Shown here piece after piece: positions 1-11,139 of a DNA stretch of 64,000 nucleotides. Position 1 is the first letter of the stretch. The number at the start of each line of letters is the position of its first letter. Origin of the DNA: Micropterus salmoides (taxonomy: Eukaryota > Chordata > Actinopteri > Centrarchiformes > Centrarchidae). The notes under the pieces are model-generated. The model did no database searches, had not been told where the DNA came from, and was given only the letters and a program-made list of their open reading frames with translations. The translations under genes and the position numbers were made by a program. Location: contig NW_024040041.1 in assembly GCF_014851395.1 (NCBI RefSeq), forward strand, positions 13,877,742 to 13,941,741, given 5' to 3'.

Positions 1-1907
1 CCCCTCTCTTCTGTTGAATTTGGAGGGCGGGTTTTGAACTGTAGTCGATACCCATCTATGGCAGTGCGCAGGACCCGCGGAGAAATGTTCGTCAGGCTCC
101 GCCAAGCGTCTGCAAAGTCTGCCAACGGAACCAGCCCCTCGGGGCTGGTGGTCGGTGTCTCGTGTGATCTTCTGGTGGACCCCTGAAGCCCCAGAACGGC
201 AGGGGGGAGCCGCCGAAGATCCACGGTGAGTGAGTCGAGATGCCGTCCGCCTGCAGACCCTCGGGGCAGGCAGTACGGCGCGGACTCGATGGTGGCAGGT
301 GCGTCCTGAACGTGTAAACGGCGGGATAACATCACCTGTTGCCACGGCGGAGGGGACCTCGGTCGGCCTCCGGGGGGGGTGGGGGGGGGTGCGGGAGGGG
401 AGAAAGACTCCCCTCCCCTGCCCCAGCTCCTCGGGGGGCCCCCGAGAAGCGACACTCTGCTTCCCTCCTCTCCGTAGGAGCTCGTAGAGGGAAGGGACCT
501 ACGCCTGGCAGCCTCAGCTGCCTTGGGTCCAGACCGGCGAGGGAGGTACTGGCGGAACGCTTCGCACTGCGTCTAACGCTTCGTGGTTCTGCGAAGCTCC
601 TGCCAGATCTTCCTCGGAGGGACCCCCCCTCTGAACCATCTCCTGTAGCAGGTTGGCTTGGTAGGCTTGAAGCACCGTGGTGTGCAAGCTCGCACCTGCC
701 TGGCCCGCTGCCATGTACGCCTTCCCCACAAGCGTGGATGTGGTGCGACATGGTTTGGATGGTAACGCCGGCTTCTCCAGGGAGGACGCAAGTCGAGGGG
801 AGAGATAGCTCGCAAGCTCATCCTCCACCCGAGGCATCCTCCCATAACCACGGTCCCTAACCCCCATCACATTACTGTAGTTCAGTGATTGGGGTGTGGA
901 AAGCCATGTAGAGAAGGGTCTGCCCCATGATTTACTCAGTTCATCATGTAAATCAGGAAAGAATGGCAGAGACCGGCGTGGAGGTGGCGTGTGGTGCTTA
1001 AGAAACCTTTCATCAAGCTACCACTAGCCTGTGGTGTCTGCTCCTCCTGTGGCCAGTTGATGTTGAGCTTAGCCACAGCTCTAGTCACCACCTCCAGCAG
1101 CACGTCATAGTCGGGCGCGGCCAGATGACGCCGCCCCAACACCCGGAAGTCATCGTCCACTGCGCTGAGCACGTCCGCCTCCTCGGAGTCGGATTGCTGC
1201 AGCATCTCCGGATCCAAACCGCAAGCGGGAGAAGCCGAGAACGGGCTCCCGAACGAGGAAAGGAAGCGTCGGAGCCAGCGGATGAAGGTCGGGAAAAAGC
1301 CTCAGCCGTCCCGAAATCCTCCGACAGATCACGCTGTGAACCCATGAGTGAAGCCGCCGGGCCGCCTCAGCGGCCGCAGGGCCCGCGCCTCGGGGAAAGC
1401 ACATCCGGCCATCCTCGGAAAGAGAGCCATGCTGTACCTCAGTACCAACACGGAAAGGGCTTCGCAACGGGCGCAGGCAGCCCCCTCGAGAGCTGCCCGG
1501 GCGTGCTCCATCCCCAAACATGAGACACACATCTCATGAGAATCTCCATCCGTGATGTACCGAGGGCAAGAAAAAACACACCTTCTGTACATCTGGTTGC
1601 CGGACATGCTGGTAGACTTCTTCTTCAGGTAAGACACACTGCTTGTAGGACTGGAGCTTTCTTCAAACAACATACAGAGCGCATGCTGAATAAAAAAAAG
1701 CTAATGATGAGTGTGTACAGGTGTGCTTTATACTCCTCCGGTTATTCCGTCACACCGTACCGTTCTAGCAACAAGCCAATAGGATTGGAGTGATTTCATT
1801 CACGTTCAGACCTGCTTCGCCTAGAGGCGTTCCCATAGTGTCGTAACCGACGCAGTCTCTCGTTCCCCTTCTCGGAGAACCAGGGTTACATACGTAACCC
1901 GAGACGT
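1..1907 (-). mobile_element. DIRS-type tyrosine-recombinase retrotransposon, 5' part
   Basis: GC-rich block unlike the AT-rich DNA that follows. On the minus strand it starts (right end, about 1810-1907) with a terminal-repeat-like stretch holding 'gggttacgtatgtaaccc' and runs into a degraded ORF1. The left end is cut by the window, so the reverse transcriptase and recombinase genes are not seen. The order terminal repeat then ORF1 N-terminal to C-terminal fits the 5' end of a minus-strand DIRS element of the kind common in fish. No direct target-site duplication was seen, which is expected because DIRS elements integrate by a tyrosine recombinase. Confidence 0.72.
510..1660 (-). pseudogene. 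DIRS ORF1 (gag-like) remnant, frameshifted
   Basis: Three minus-strand frames carry successive parts of a DIRS gag-like protein. About 1560-1400 holds a Cys/His-rich stretch (CVSCLGMEHARAALEG, then CARCE). About 1217-1030 holds an acidic region followed by DYDVLLEVVTRAVAKL and NWPQEEQ. About 840-640 holds SYLSPRLASSLEKP, KPCRTTSTLVGKAY and AGQAGASLHT. The order is correct but the frame changes between the blocks, so no full-length product is possible. Recognition rests on family resemblance from memory, and a protein search would confirm it. Shadow frames on the other strand are not genes. Confidence 0.7.
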
Positions 1908-2301
1908 TTTGTTTTTTTAAAAAAACAAACAAGTAGCAACACCTAATAATGCTCTATAGGAAAGCAGGAAATGCATATGCATGGAAATAGTGACTGTGAC
2001 TAACTTTTGAAACTGAAGACAGTTAGCTGTGTGTAATAAAACTAAAACGTGGTACTGGAATATTCAGTGAAAAGACACAAATATTTCTTTAAAACAGTTA
2101 CAATATGTGTGGTCTGTTGTGAATGTGAAGATATCGGCCTGGGCTAACATTAGATTCCCAGGCTGAATTATTATCCCAGTACGGCCCTGTGGAACAGTAA
2201 TATGCTTATTGATGTTGATTTGACATTTATGTTGATATTTTACAAGCATTAATATACTCACCAAACACTATCAGCTCTCTCCTCCCTGTGAGGAGGAGTC
2301 A

Positions 2302-2309
2302 ATGCAAAA
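2302..2309 (+). promoter_or_regulatory. V2 promoter octamer (ATGCAAAA)
   Basis: Octamer-like site 73 bp upstream of the V2 leader ATG, in a block shared by all V2 promoters (CCCTGTGAGGAGGAGTCA before it, ACTCAGATGTCTTCCACC after it). It has one mismatch to ATGCAAAT. No TATA box lies between it and the ATG. Confidence 0.75.
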
Positions 2310-2381
2310 CTCAGATGTCTTCCACCTCTACTTATCTTACTGCAGAGAGGATGACAGAGAACAGTGGACACACAGTTTAAC

Positions 2382-2823
2382 ATGATGGACTATAGGACAG
2401 GACTGCTGGTTTTAACTGTCTGCTGGGCAGGTGAAGGTCTTCACTGATCTTTATTTAATGTTTTCTTGTAATGTGTCAGTTTGTTGCATGTGATGGTTTT
2501 CTTTGCTGTATTAACAGGTGTTGATGGTCAGACTCTGACAGAATCTGAACCAGTGGTTAAAAGGCCTGGAGAATCCCACAGATTGACCTGTACAGCCTCT
2601 GGATTCTCATTAAGCAGCTACCATATGGCCTGGGTCAGACAGGCTCCTGGAAAAGGACTGGAGTGGATAGCCTGGAATGATAATGGTGGTAGCACCAAAT
2701 CCTACTCTCAGTCAGTCCAAGGCCGGTTTACCATCTCCAGAGACAACAGCAGACAGCAGCTGTATCTGCAGATGAACAGTCTGAAGACTGAAGATTCTGC
2801 TGTTTATTATTGTGCTCGAGACT
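2382..2823 (+). CDS. IGHV: IGHV segment, family V2, apparently functional
   Basis: Germline heavy-chain variable segment. Leader exon 2382-2430 encodes MMDYRTGLLVLTVCWA and ends at a GT donor (2431). The V exon starts at 2518 after an AG acceptor and the splice keeps phase 1. Mature sequence begins near GQTLTESEPVV. FR1 Cys lies in LTCTASG, the FR2 Trp in MAWVRQAPGKGLEW, CDR2 is WNDNGGST, FR3 is RFTISRDNS, and YYCARD ends the exon at the heptamer. Of two tandem ATGs the first was taken, though either fits a leader. The ORF is open throughout, the promoter octamer is present and the RSS is canonical, so this should be usable for V(D)J joining. It is the first of the V2 segments, all in the same orientation. 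Confidence 0.9.
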
Positions 2824-2862
2824 CACAGTGACTGGAGTTGGTTGAGCAGCTGTACAAAATCC
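2824..2862 (+). promoter_or_regulatory. 23-bp-spacer RSS of V2 at 2382
   Basis: Perfect heptamer CACAGTG (2824-2830), 23-bp spacer, nonamer ACAAAATCC (2854-2862), two mismatches to the consensus ACAAAAACC. It directly follows the last V codons. Confidence 0.9.
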
Positions 2863-3310
2863 TACAGTACTCATCCTCACTGTGCTTATCGATCATGAGA
2901 AAGACTTTTATTATAATTTAATTCTGTCATCAGCTTTTGTTGTTGTGGTAATGAAAATTGGCCCTGAGAAAGATCATCATTAAGCATAAACGATAAACAC
3001 ATGTCTAAAAATGTTACTTTACAAAACAACCAATGACAGCAAACACTGCTGAATTTTTTTGTCCAGGTATGAATAAAATAAATACTACATGTACACATTT
3101 CAGCCACATTCATGTAAATATTTATTGACTTCTAAAGTCGGTCACAATTTGGGAGTGAAAAATAATGACAAAAACACTATATGGCACAGGAACAATATGT
3201 CGAGTTTAAAGAAATATTTGTGTTGACATTATTGGTTTGAAGTTTATGTTGATATGTTATGAAAATTACCATGCTGTACACCAAATACTAGAGATCCAAG
3301 TTGTTGACAG

Positions 3311-3562
3311 GTTTTGATGGTCAGACTCTGACAGAATCTTGACCTGTACAGCCTCTGGATTCACATTCAGCAGCTACAGCATGGGCTGGGTCAGACAGGC
3401 TCCTGGAAAAGGACTGGAGTGGGTTGGTTTGATCGATAGTGGCAGTAGCAGCAAATACTACTCTCAGTCAGTTCAAGGCTGGTTTACCGTCTCCAGAGAC
3501 AACAGCAGAGAGCAGGTGTTTCTTCAGATGAACAGTCGGAAGACTGTTATTTATTGTGCTCG
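3311..3562 (+). pseudogene. IGHV: IGHV V2 pseudogene, no leader, no heptamer
   Basis: V exon begins after an AG acceptor at 3309-3310, but no promoter or leader exon precedes it: V2 5' flank sequence (GAGATCCAAG) runs almost straight into the acceptor. FR1 has lost 37 bp, including the VVKRPGESHR region, which shifts the frame. FR3 has lost the codons before YYC. The body (SYSMGWVRQAPGKGLEW, GRFTVSRDNS-like) is clearly V2. After TGTGCTCG the sequence skips to mid-spacer, so the heptamer and about 15 bp of spacer are gone while nonamer ACAAAATCC (3576-3584) survives. The 3' flank matches that of the V2 at 45625, which lacks the same 22 bp. Confidence 0.88.
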
Positions 3563-3859
3563 GTTGAGCAGCTGTACAAAATCCTACAGTACTCAAACAC
3601 TTGTGTTAAAACAAGTGTTTCAGTTGATAAATGTCATTACTTTAAGTAGTAGTTGAAGAAAATGATACAGTAGAGTAACAACAAACACTTTGCGAGAACC
3701 ATTACTCTTTGATTTGGAAAATATTTCTAAACAGAGATGTGAATGTAGAAAAATTAGCTGAATAATAAACTGCATTTGTGTTATCCAATGGTTTCAAATG
3801 TCTAATCTAAGATTTAAGTGTGATATAAAAGAGCACTCCTCCCACCGTCCAAAGGTTAA

Positions 3860-4045
3860 ACGGTGTCTCTAAAATTGTCCTTAGGTGTGAATGTGAGTGT
3901 GAGTGGTTGTTTGTGGCCCTGCGATGGACCGGCGACCTGACCGAGGTGTACCCTGCCTTTCGCCCGATGTCAGCTGGGATTGGCTCCAGCTCCCCCGTGA
4001 CCCTGTATGCAGGATAAGTGGTTGACAATGGATGGATGGATAAAA
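3860..4045 (-). repeat. Dispersed fish repeat, minus copy, GGAT tail
   Basis: Copy of a dispersed repeat that also occurs, in the other orientation, at about 5385-5645 and 27875-28160. Marks are CCTTAGGTGTGAATGTGAGT, GCAGGATAAGTGGTTGACAA and a short GGAT run at the right end. It looks like a non-LTR-type 3' end. The family is not named with confidence. Confidence 0.6.
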
Positions 4046-4435
4046 GAGCACTTTCATATATGTTATTTGACAGGTCAACCAGCAGATATTTTCCTGTGAA
4101 CTACAGTAATTAGTTGTTTTGCATATTGTCACACAGGTTTCAGTTCTTAAGTAGTTCATTTCCTCTTGAGGCTCCAAGTGTCTGTGGCTTTAGACAGCCA
4201 CAATTTTAATACTGAAACATTTAAAAGCCTCACTTGTGTTTGCAGTAACAAAACATATACAAATCAGTAAATCAATTTATTAAAATGTCTGTTTTCTGAT
4301 GTGATATTGTGTCCAACATTGATCAGTTACAGCTACATTAAAGCCATGAATAAATGAAAATAAATAAATGATTCAGTAAAATTAAACTCTAAAAGAGAGC
4401 CTGTGCATGAGCCCCTCCCTCCCCGTGATATCCTG

Positions 4436-4443
4436 ATGCAAAT
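4436..4443 (+). promoter_or_regulatory. V3 promoter octamer (perfect ATGCAAAT)
   Basis: Exact ATGCAAAT, 86 bp upstream of the V3 leader ATG at 4529. The same block (CCCCGTGATATCCTGATGCA) is found before the V3 at 46670. Confidence 0.8.
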
Positions 4444-4528
4444 CTTCAGTCTGTGCAGTGTACTTCTGTCCTGCTGACTGCTCTTGTACTTTGTGTGGAG
4501 CATCAGAGGTCACATCTCCAGCCTCAGG

Positions 4529-4999
4529 ATGATCAACACACTCACTCTTCTGCTGGTTGCTCTCTCTCTGCCCTGTGAGTTCTCCTGCTTCCTGCTGTTT
4601 TATCTTTTATCAGACAACATCGACTGATGGTCAGTCAGTGATCCCAGAAAACTTCCCAGGTGACTGTCACACTTTCTTCTGTGGTTCCTCTCTCCTTTCA
4701 TCTCATCAGGGTGTACAGGTCAGAGTATGGAGTCCATTCTTTCCAGTTCAGTAGTGAAAAAGCCTGGGGAGACTCTGGTTTCACATTTAGTTGCTGTGTT
4801 ATGAGCTGGATAAGACAACCTGCAGGAAAAGCACTGGAATGGATTGGACGTGTTTACAGCGATGCGAGTGGAACAGATTATGCCAGCAGTGTGCAAGGAC
4901 GAATAGAAGTCACCAGAGATAACAGCAACAGCATAGCTTATCTGAGACTGTCCAACTTAAAGCCAGAAGACTCTGCTGTGTATTACTGTGCCAAAGACA
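4529..4999 (+). pseudogene. IGHV: IGHV V3 pseudogene, FR1 deletion with frameshift
   Basis: Leader exon 4529-4574 (MINTLTLLLVALSLP) with GT donor at 4575. V exon from 4710. Compared with the intact V3 at 46670 it has a net loss of 22 bp in FR1, between GAGACTCT and TTCACATTT, which removes the FR1 Cys codon and shifts the frame. The rest is well kept: FTFSCCVMSWIRQPAGKALEW, VQGRIEVTRDNS, SAVYYCAKD. The promoter octamer is perfect and the RSS is near-canonical, so it could still recombine but could not encode a V domain. It follows a V2 pseudogene, the same order as at 45.6-47.2 kb. Confidence 0.87.
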
Positions 5000-5038
5000 C
5001 ACACTGGTTAAAGGAAGCAGAGAGGCTTTACAAAAACT
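5000..5038 (+). promoter_or_regulatory. 23-bp-spacer RSS of V3 pseudogene
   Basis: Heptamer CACACTG (5000-5006, one mismatch), 23-bp spacer, nonamer ACAAAAACT (5030-5038, one mismatch). Confidence 0.8.
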
Positions 5039-5374
5039 CCTCAGAACATTTGTTTACAAAGACCTACAGGTGGGAGTAGAAGATATGAAGTCAGATGACA
5101 CTAACTAAGGAGAGAATGACAGTGACTCTAAAAAGACACACATGTGAAAGCAACAGCTGACGCTGTGGTTTTGGCTTCCTTTTTTTCTATGGTTTCGATC
5201 AACATGTGCAACTGACAATTCTCTGTTACTGATGCTTCACAATAGCCGCTGCGATTATATCAAATTTAAGATGGTCATCAAAGGGAGTGCCTAAGTATTT
5301 CTATTACCTGCTTGTCATTATGTATGATGCTCTCTGAAGAAGCATCTCTGTTTTGCCTAAAGTCAATAATAAAT

Positions 5375-5650
5375 TATCCATCACCACTTATCCTGCGTAC
5401 AGGGTCACGGGGGGGCTGGAGCCTATCCCAGCTGACATTGGGCAGAAGGCAGAGTACACCCTGGACAGGTTGCTAATCCATCGCAGGGCCACACATAGAC
5501 AAACAAGCAGTCACACTTACACCTAAGGGCCACACAGACACGGGGAGAACATGCAAACTCCACACAGAAAGGCCAGGACAACCGGGGTTTGAACCCACAA
5601 CCTTCTTGCTGTGAGGCGACGGTGCACTGCACCACGGCACTGCCTCAAAA
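5375..5650 (+). repeat. Dispersed fish repeat, plus copy
   Basis: Second copy of the repeat at 3860-4045, in the opposite orientation and longer. It contains CCTGCGTACAGGGTCACGG, ATGCAAACTCCACACAGAAA and GGGTTTGAACCCACAACC. The ORFs it creates are not genes. The flanking sequence 5100-5375 and 5650-6150 shows nothing recognisable. Confidence 0.65.
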
Positions 5651-6152
5651 ATCAATAATTTTGTTTAAAAAACATTTAGGTTAAGCAAACTGTATTCAAA
5701 CAAGGCAATAAAATCAGTCAGGGCCTTCCCGTGTTCAGATACTGGACTTTGGAGAAGTGAGAACAATGCAGTGTGATCAGAAACCCTAACCAAATAGCTG
5801 CTCTCGTGGGGGCTTCCTAATAAAGAGAAGGGGTGAAAGGATGCACCTGTGGAGATGACTATGGAAAGTGAAGAACAACCATTTACAAAGACCCTCTGCT
5901 CTCGAACATTTACAGTAAAACATCTAAAATCCATCAAACAAGTTGGTGAGGCAAGTTAAAATCACAAAGCAGCTTGTCTATTAAAAGATGCGGCTGCAGA
6001 AAATACATTGAAAAAGTTGTGGTATTGAATGGTATTTGAAATAAAAAATATCCAATATGTTTGAGACTGTGACAAGACCGAGCAGAAATGCCGTTTGATT
6101 CTGAGACGAGATAGCGACCTTCAAAAAGTGGTCTCCATGATGTTAGCAACCA

Positions 6153-6351
6153 TCACACAGGTTGGATCAGACAGCCTGCAGGGAAAGGACTGGAGTGGAT
6201 TGGAAGGGCACGTTTGGATGGACAACATATTACAAAGATTCACTAAAGAACAAGTTCAGTATCGACTTAGACTCTTCCAGCAACACAGTGACGCTAAACG
6301 GACAGAATGTGCAGCCTGAAGACACTGCTGTCTATTACTGTGCCAGAGATC
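6153..6351 (+). pseudogene. IGHV: IGHV V1b fragment (FR2 to FR3)
   Basis: Only the 3' part of a V1 exon: WIRQPAGKGLEWIG, then SLKNKFSIDLDSSS, VTLNGQNVQPEDTAVYYCARD. FR1, CDR1, intron and leader are absent; sequence 5' of 6153 is unrelated. A frameshift in CDR2 separates the FR2 frame from the FR3 frame. The RSS and 3' flank (GAAGCCACCAGAGGAGGAGC) are of the V1b type. Confidence 0.88.
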
Positions 6352-6390
6352 CACAATAACCCAAACCATCAGTAGACCTGAACAAAAACC
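6352..6390 (+). promoter_or_regulatory. 23-bp-spacer RSS of V1b fragment
   Basis: Heptamer CACAATA (6352-6358), 23-bp spacer, perfect nonamer ACAAAAACC (6382-6390). The heptamer has two mismatches but keeps the essential CACA. Confidence 0.75.
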
Positions 6391-6399
6391 CCTCAGTGC

Positions 6400-9300
6400 C
6401 TGAACACTTGTAACATGAAGCCACCAGAGGAGGAGCCCTCAGACCACTAATGACTTCAACACAAGTTCACTGTTATAGTGAGAAATAGTCTACAGATTTC
6501 ATTAAATGTTCTTCATGTAATTTAACAGCAACTGTTTCATCACTTTAAATACTCTGACATTACAATCATTGTATGTTGTATGTAAATTATACTATTATAC
6601 ATTTTTTTTAGCAGTGAAAAGGTTAAATTAATATAACATGGTTTATTATAATTTACAATAATAATAATATTAAATACTTTGTGGAGCCTTTTTCTGAAAG
6701 GTTGTTTGTCAAAATTTAAAAAGACTTTATCTAACAAGAAATTAAACATAGTGGATTTTTTTGTATTGACTGAAAACCACTGCTGTTCATGGAACGCATA
6801 TGCTGAGGGGTTTCATGTTTTTCCTGAAAATCTTATATAATAAAAAAAAAATACCAAAGGTTTTCTTTCACATGATGTCCTTGACTTATGAACACTTTGT
6901 GAAAAAATCAACAGTAGTGTAGTGTACCAACAGTGTGGATTTGTGCATTTTATATCAAGTAATTTGGAGACTCAAAAATCCCTTCCCTCTCTCTCTCTGA
7001 GGAAAAGGGAGGGGATAGGAAAGTTTTCCTCTCTTGGAGATTGGCCTTTTGACATGCAAAAACTAGAGACATCTCCTGGGGTTTGGTAAGGGTCTGCAGA
7101 GACTCAATCAGACGGCTGAAGAGACCCAAAGGAAAAGGTGAAAGGGTCGCTGTCCCTAAGTGCTGTCCCTGAACAGCCTGATCGTAAAACTGGCCACCTT
7201 TTGATGCCGCAGCCAGATAACGCGGTGCTTCACTGTTAAACTGACAAAAGGAACAATGAACAGAGATTAGCGTTCTCATGAACAGCCTATCAAAACTCTT
7301 CTTAAGAGAGGGCAGGAAACCCTAAACTGCTCTCCACACACGTAACCATGGCAACTAACCTTGCTCTTTGTTTAATTACCTCACATCACAGGATATTCTC
7401 CTTTCACGCCCAGGTGTGAGTAACTCCAGGACACCAGTGACAGCCCTGAACTTCTTGTGTAAACAAAGACTGCTGTCTCCTCAAAACTCAGCATTACCTT
7501 GTTTAATTAAATCTTTAAATTTAGTTGACTGGGTCTCTCCACTACATTTGAGTGTTTATGTTACCATGTTGTTGTTAATTGTTGATGAAAAGAATCTAAA
7601 CAAGTTAATTTTTGCAGTGTTTTAATTTTCAGCAAGGTTAATGACATTCCTTCATTTTATGTGTAATTAATGCTTTGTTCACAATACTTTCTGATACTTC
7701 CTTTAGAAATGATGATAAAGAAATGTCCCCCTATACTCAATTAATTTCCAGCTCAAATTTAAGGTTAAAAATGACTAAATTCCCCAGCTCCTGAGAAGAT
7801 TGTGTTAGGATTGATCAGAGCTATCCTCATGTAACCCGAGCTTCCCCTAGTGGACAAAATAAGTATTACATGCCATCGTCTGAAATGCCCTTAATGTATA
7901 AATGTCTCTTGGTATTTATCATGTCTAATAATCTGATGCCATTCATGTGTCTTCCTTAGATTCTCTAAGAACGGTACAGCCGTGTGACAATTAAGATTTG
8001 ATTGTCGGAAGATATTTGATAACAATCTTTCTTTTCTTTTTATAGACATATTAAAAGTTAAGAAGACAGTCTTCTCAGCCGGAAACAAAGCCTGTCAAAT
8101 CAACTGTTGAAGATCATTCAAATTAAGTCATTTTCAAATTTAGATTGCCTGAATCACATTTAGGTGTTGCAATTTCTATATTATTCTTTTTCATTTCAAA
8201 CAAACAAAAGGCCAAACGCTGTCCTCTGACCTCTCCACAAAACCAACTTACTTCTTGTTTTTATTTTCTTTCTTTTTGTTTTGTTAAAAGTTATCAGTCC
8301 GTTAAGTTACACTAGTTAATTCAAGAACGACCAAGTTCTTTTTTAAGCTTTATGCGTCGAGCTAAGCTCACGGAGGTCGGACGCAGCCACCTGTCCCACC
8401 AGCAGTAACAAAGGACACCTGAAAGGACAGCCTAATTGCCAGACCGAGGACAGCCAACCCTTGAGGGTTTTTCTTCATTCCAAACACGGGGAACCCCGGA
8501 GAATTCCCTAGCAAAAAGCCAGGAATCGGGCAGCTAGCGTGGGACCCGTGCAACAGGCCAAGGCAGGCCGCCGACCCACCGTAAGGCAAAAGAAGGCATT
8601 CTGTGATCAGTGATGTCCCATAGTGTTAATAGATTATCTTTTTTACTCTTAAACCTCATAGCTTACTTTCATTAGTTCTCTTCCGCCGTATGAGTCAAAT
8701 GCTCCCCACAATAGAACCCCTTCTCATTGTTTAGCCATTGTTTATTTCTTTGATGTATGTAACCGCATTTTTATATCACCTTAGTTAGTTAATAAATTCA
8801 CTGTAATCGAGGAATTGTGTGTGTATTGCCTGTCTCAAAGTCCCTGCCAAGAGAATTTACCCCTTCGATATGAGACTGACTGATTGATTTAAGATAATTG
8901 AGCGATAATTAGCTAACTGATCACTAGTGAATAATTGTATAATTATTAAAATGCTACCCAGAGGTCCGGAGTCTCTGGGTTAATTACAACTCCGGTGGTG
9001 CCCTGAAACAAGAGATTTATGGATTAATATTTTCTGAATATTAAAATTTATAATTGGGTATTAATTCTCATAAATGTATTAGATTACATAGTCATGCTAG
9101 AGTAGAAATATTTGTTAAGGTTTTATTTGTTTGTGTTTTTCTATTAAAATGTAATTCACTATCAAGGACCACAATCAACAGATACGATTAAGTGATTTAT
9201 TGACAGAAGATGTATGATGCTTGCAGTAGCTGAATAGACATTCGAAAGCGTTGTGGGGAAGCTACAATAGGGAAATCCGTAGTAGCGCCTGGGCTGATTT

Positions 9301-9540
9301 ATGGAAAGCCAGGAGTGACGTCATTGATGTGTGGTCCTGCTCCTGAAACTCTGCTGGTAGCCCCACTTAAAAATACTTATTTGGGGGTATTGTAAATTTG
9401 ATAAACTGTTGTCACAATCTTCACATGAAACAGACTGTGCTTAATTAGAAGCAACTAACTTTAATAATGTGTTTGTCAGCGACTCATTAACAGTAAACAT
9501 TTATTTTCCAGTTTCACCAAACTGTAACTGAGATCCAAGT
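6400..9540. other. Intergenic, no recognised gene
   Basis: The first part (to about 6960) is V1 3' flank shared with 16.5-17.3 kb and 58.4-59.1 kb (for example CTTATGAACACTTTGTGA). From 6960 to 9500 there are only short ORFs without recognisable domains. 8340-8600 is more GC-rich than its surroundings and may be a transposon remnant. 'Ttaataaatt' at about 8788 could be a polyadenylation signal. I could not assign a family. Confidence 0.5.
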
Positions 9541-9572
9541 CAAATCCAGTTCCTCCCTGTGAGGAGGAGTCA

Positions 9573-9580
9573 ATGCAAAA
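9573..9580 (+). promoter_or_regulatory. V2 promoter octamer (ATGCAAAA)
   Basis: Same promoter block as the other V2 segments, 73 bp before the leader ATG. Confidence 0.75.
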
Positions 9581-9652
9581 CTCAGATGTCTTCCACCTCT
9601 ACTTATCTGACTGCAGAGAGGATGACAGAGAACAGTGGACACACAGTTTAAC

Positions 9653-10092
9653 ATGATGGACTATAGGACAGGACTGCTGCTTTTAACTGTCTGCTGGGCA
9701 GGTGAAGATTTTCATTGATCATGAGTTGAGTTATCTTTAAAACATTACCAACTCAATGAAAATTATTATTTTCTTGTCCTAACAGGTGTTGATGGTCAGA
9801 CTCTGACAGAATCTGAACCAGTGATTAAAAGGCCTGGAGAATCCCACAGATTGACCTGTACAGCCTCTGGATTCACATTCAGCAGCTATGATATGCATTT
9901 GGGTCAGACAGGCTCCTGGAAAAGGACTGGAGTGGGTTGCCTGGATATATCGTGATGGTAGCAGCATCTACTACTCTCAGTCAGTTCAAGGCCGGTTTAC
10001 CATCTCCAGAGACAACAACAGACAGCAGGTGTATCTGCAGATGAACAGTCTGAAGACTGAAGATTCTTCTGTTTATTATTGTGCTCGAGAGC
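9653..10092 (+). pseudogene. IGHV: IGHV V2, single-base frameshift in CDR1/FR2
   Basis: Everything needed is present: octamer, leader exon 9653-9701 (MMDYRTGLLLLTVCWA), GT donor, acceptor before 9786, Cys and Trp landmarks, and a perfect RSS. The only visible lesion is one extra T in ATGCATTTGGGTC (9898-9900). The V2 at 35006 reads ATGCATTGGGTC there, preserving MHWVRQ. The insertion shifts FR2 to FR3 out of frame, and downstream WVRQAPGKGLEWVAW to YYCAREP is open only in the shifted frame. FR1 reads SEPVIKRPGESH. Because the extra base lies in a short T run, an assembly error is possible, and then this would be a seventh usable segment. Confidence 0.85.
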
Positions 10093-10131
10093 CACAGTGA
10101 CTGGAGTTGGTTGAGCAGCTGTACAAAAACC
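10093..10131 (+). promoter_or_regulatory. Perfect 23-bp-spacer RSS
   Basis: Heptamer CACAGTG (10093-10099), 23-bp spacer, perfect nonamer ACAAAAACC (10123-10131). Confidence 0.9.
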
Positions 10132-10139
10132 TACAGGAC

Positions 10140-11130
10140 TCATCTTTACCACAATCAACTCACATGACTAATGTCATTAATGTTAAAAGATACAATACAC
10201 TTCATCAAAATGACTCCTCAGAAGACAGTGGCTGAACAATAAATTGTTTTTGCTAACTGTCTAACTTGTGATCTACAAGTGTTTTTACTCTAAGTTTGCA
10301 GGAGTTTGGAGTGGAGTTAAAATTACAGTATGCACAGAGTCCAGCAGAGACTGTGGATTGAGAGAATAAATGGAGAATCAAACTGTTTTCAGCTCTACAC
10401 TACTTAACTACTCAAATTGTCTAGTGTTTTGTTTACTCTTCTTAATTGTGATTTTGAATTTGCACTTTATACATTAATCTGACAGATAAACCAGCAGCCT
10501 TTTTCCTGTGCACTGCAGTTGTAAGTTCTTTGCATATCGTCCCACAGGTTTCACTTCCTAAATAATTCATTTCCTTTTGAGGCTCCAGGTTTCTCTGTAT
10601 GTCTGTGGCTTCAAACTGCCACAATTTATATTCTGAAATCTTTAAAGTAAAAAAAAAAGAAATAACAATCCAGGCCCTCAACCAGCTGCAACAAACTCAA
10701 ATATTCACAGATTATCTTGCTTTCACTTCACTTGTGTTTGCAGCAACAGAATGAAAATAAAACCAAAAGTATGAATCAATTAATTTTACGATCAGATGTA
10801 TTAGTTCATAATCCTAGGATTTCTGAATTAAACTTCATCAGAAATGAAGCCATTAAGTAAGTCATGAGTTTGTCAAATTTTAGGAGAACAAATCTTTTCA
10901 AATCAGAATCATGTGAATAATCAAATTTTCTAAATTGACTCAGCAGGTTATCGCAGTCAGGGAGGTTCAGATGTCTCAAATCACTATTTGCTAGTTGTCA
11001 GATTGTTTAAATGCTGATTTATTTTGTGTCATGCTGTGTTCATACTGTTGAATTTGACTGTAAAAGCAGAATGTGATGTAGGAGGAGCTTACTGTAAACA
11101 AATTCTCACAGGGATCCAGTTTACATCATA
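10140..11130. other. V2 3' flank, no gene
   Basis: Shared intergenic DNA. The stretch around 10480-10640 (ACCAGCAGCC, CACAGGTTTCACTTCC, GAGGCTCCAGG) is also found at 4070-4220 and in part at 46415-46490, after other V2 segments. No ORF of interest. Confidence 0.6.
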
Positions 11131-11139
11131 TTTAAAGGA

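Noticed and set aside
339..860. Proline/glycine-rich plus-strand ORFs in the GC-rich start
   Set aside because: Shadow frames of the minus-strand DIRS ORF1 in GC-rich DNA.
8340..9050. LTR of an endogenous retrovirus (polyadenylation-like site, GC-rich patch)
   Set aside because: No paired LTR, primer-binding site or coding domain could be shown, so it was left as unassigned.
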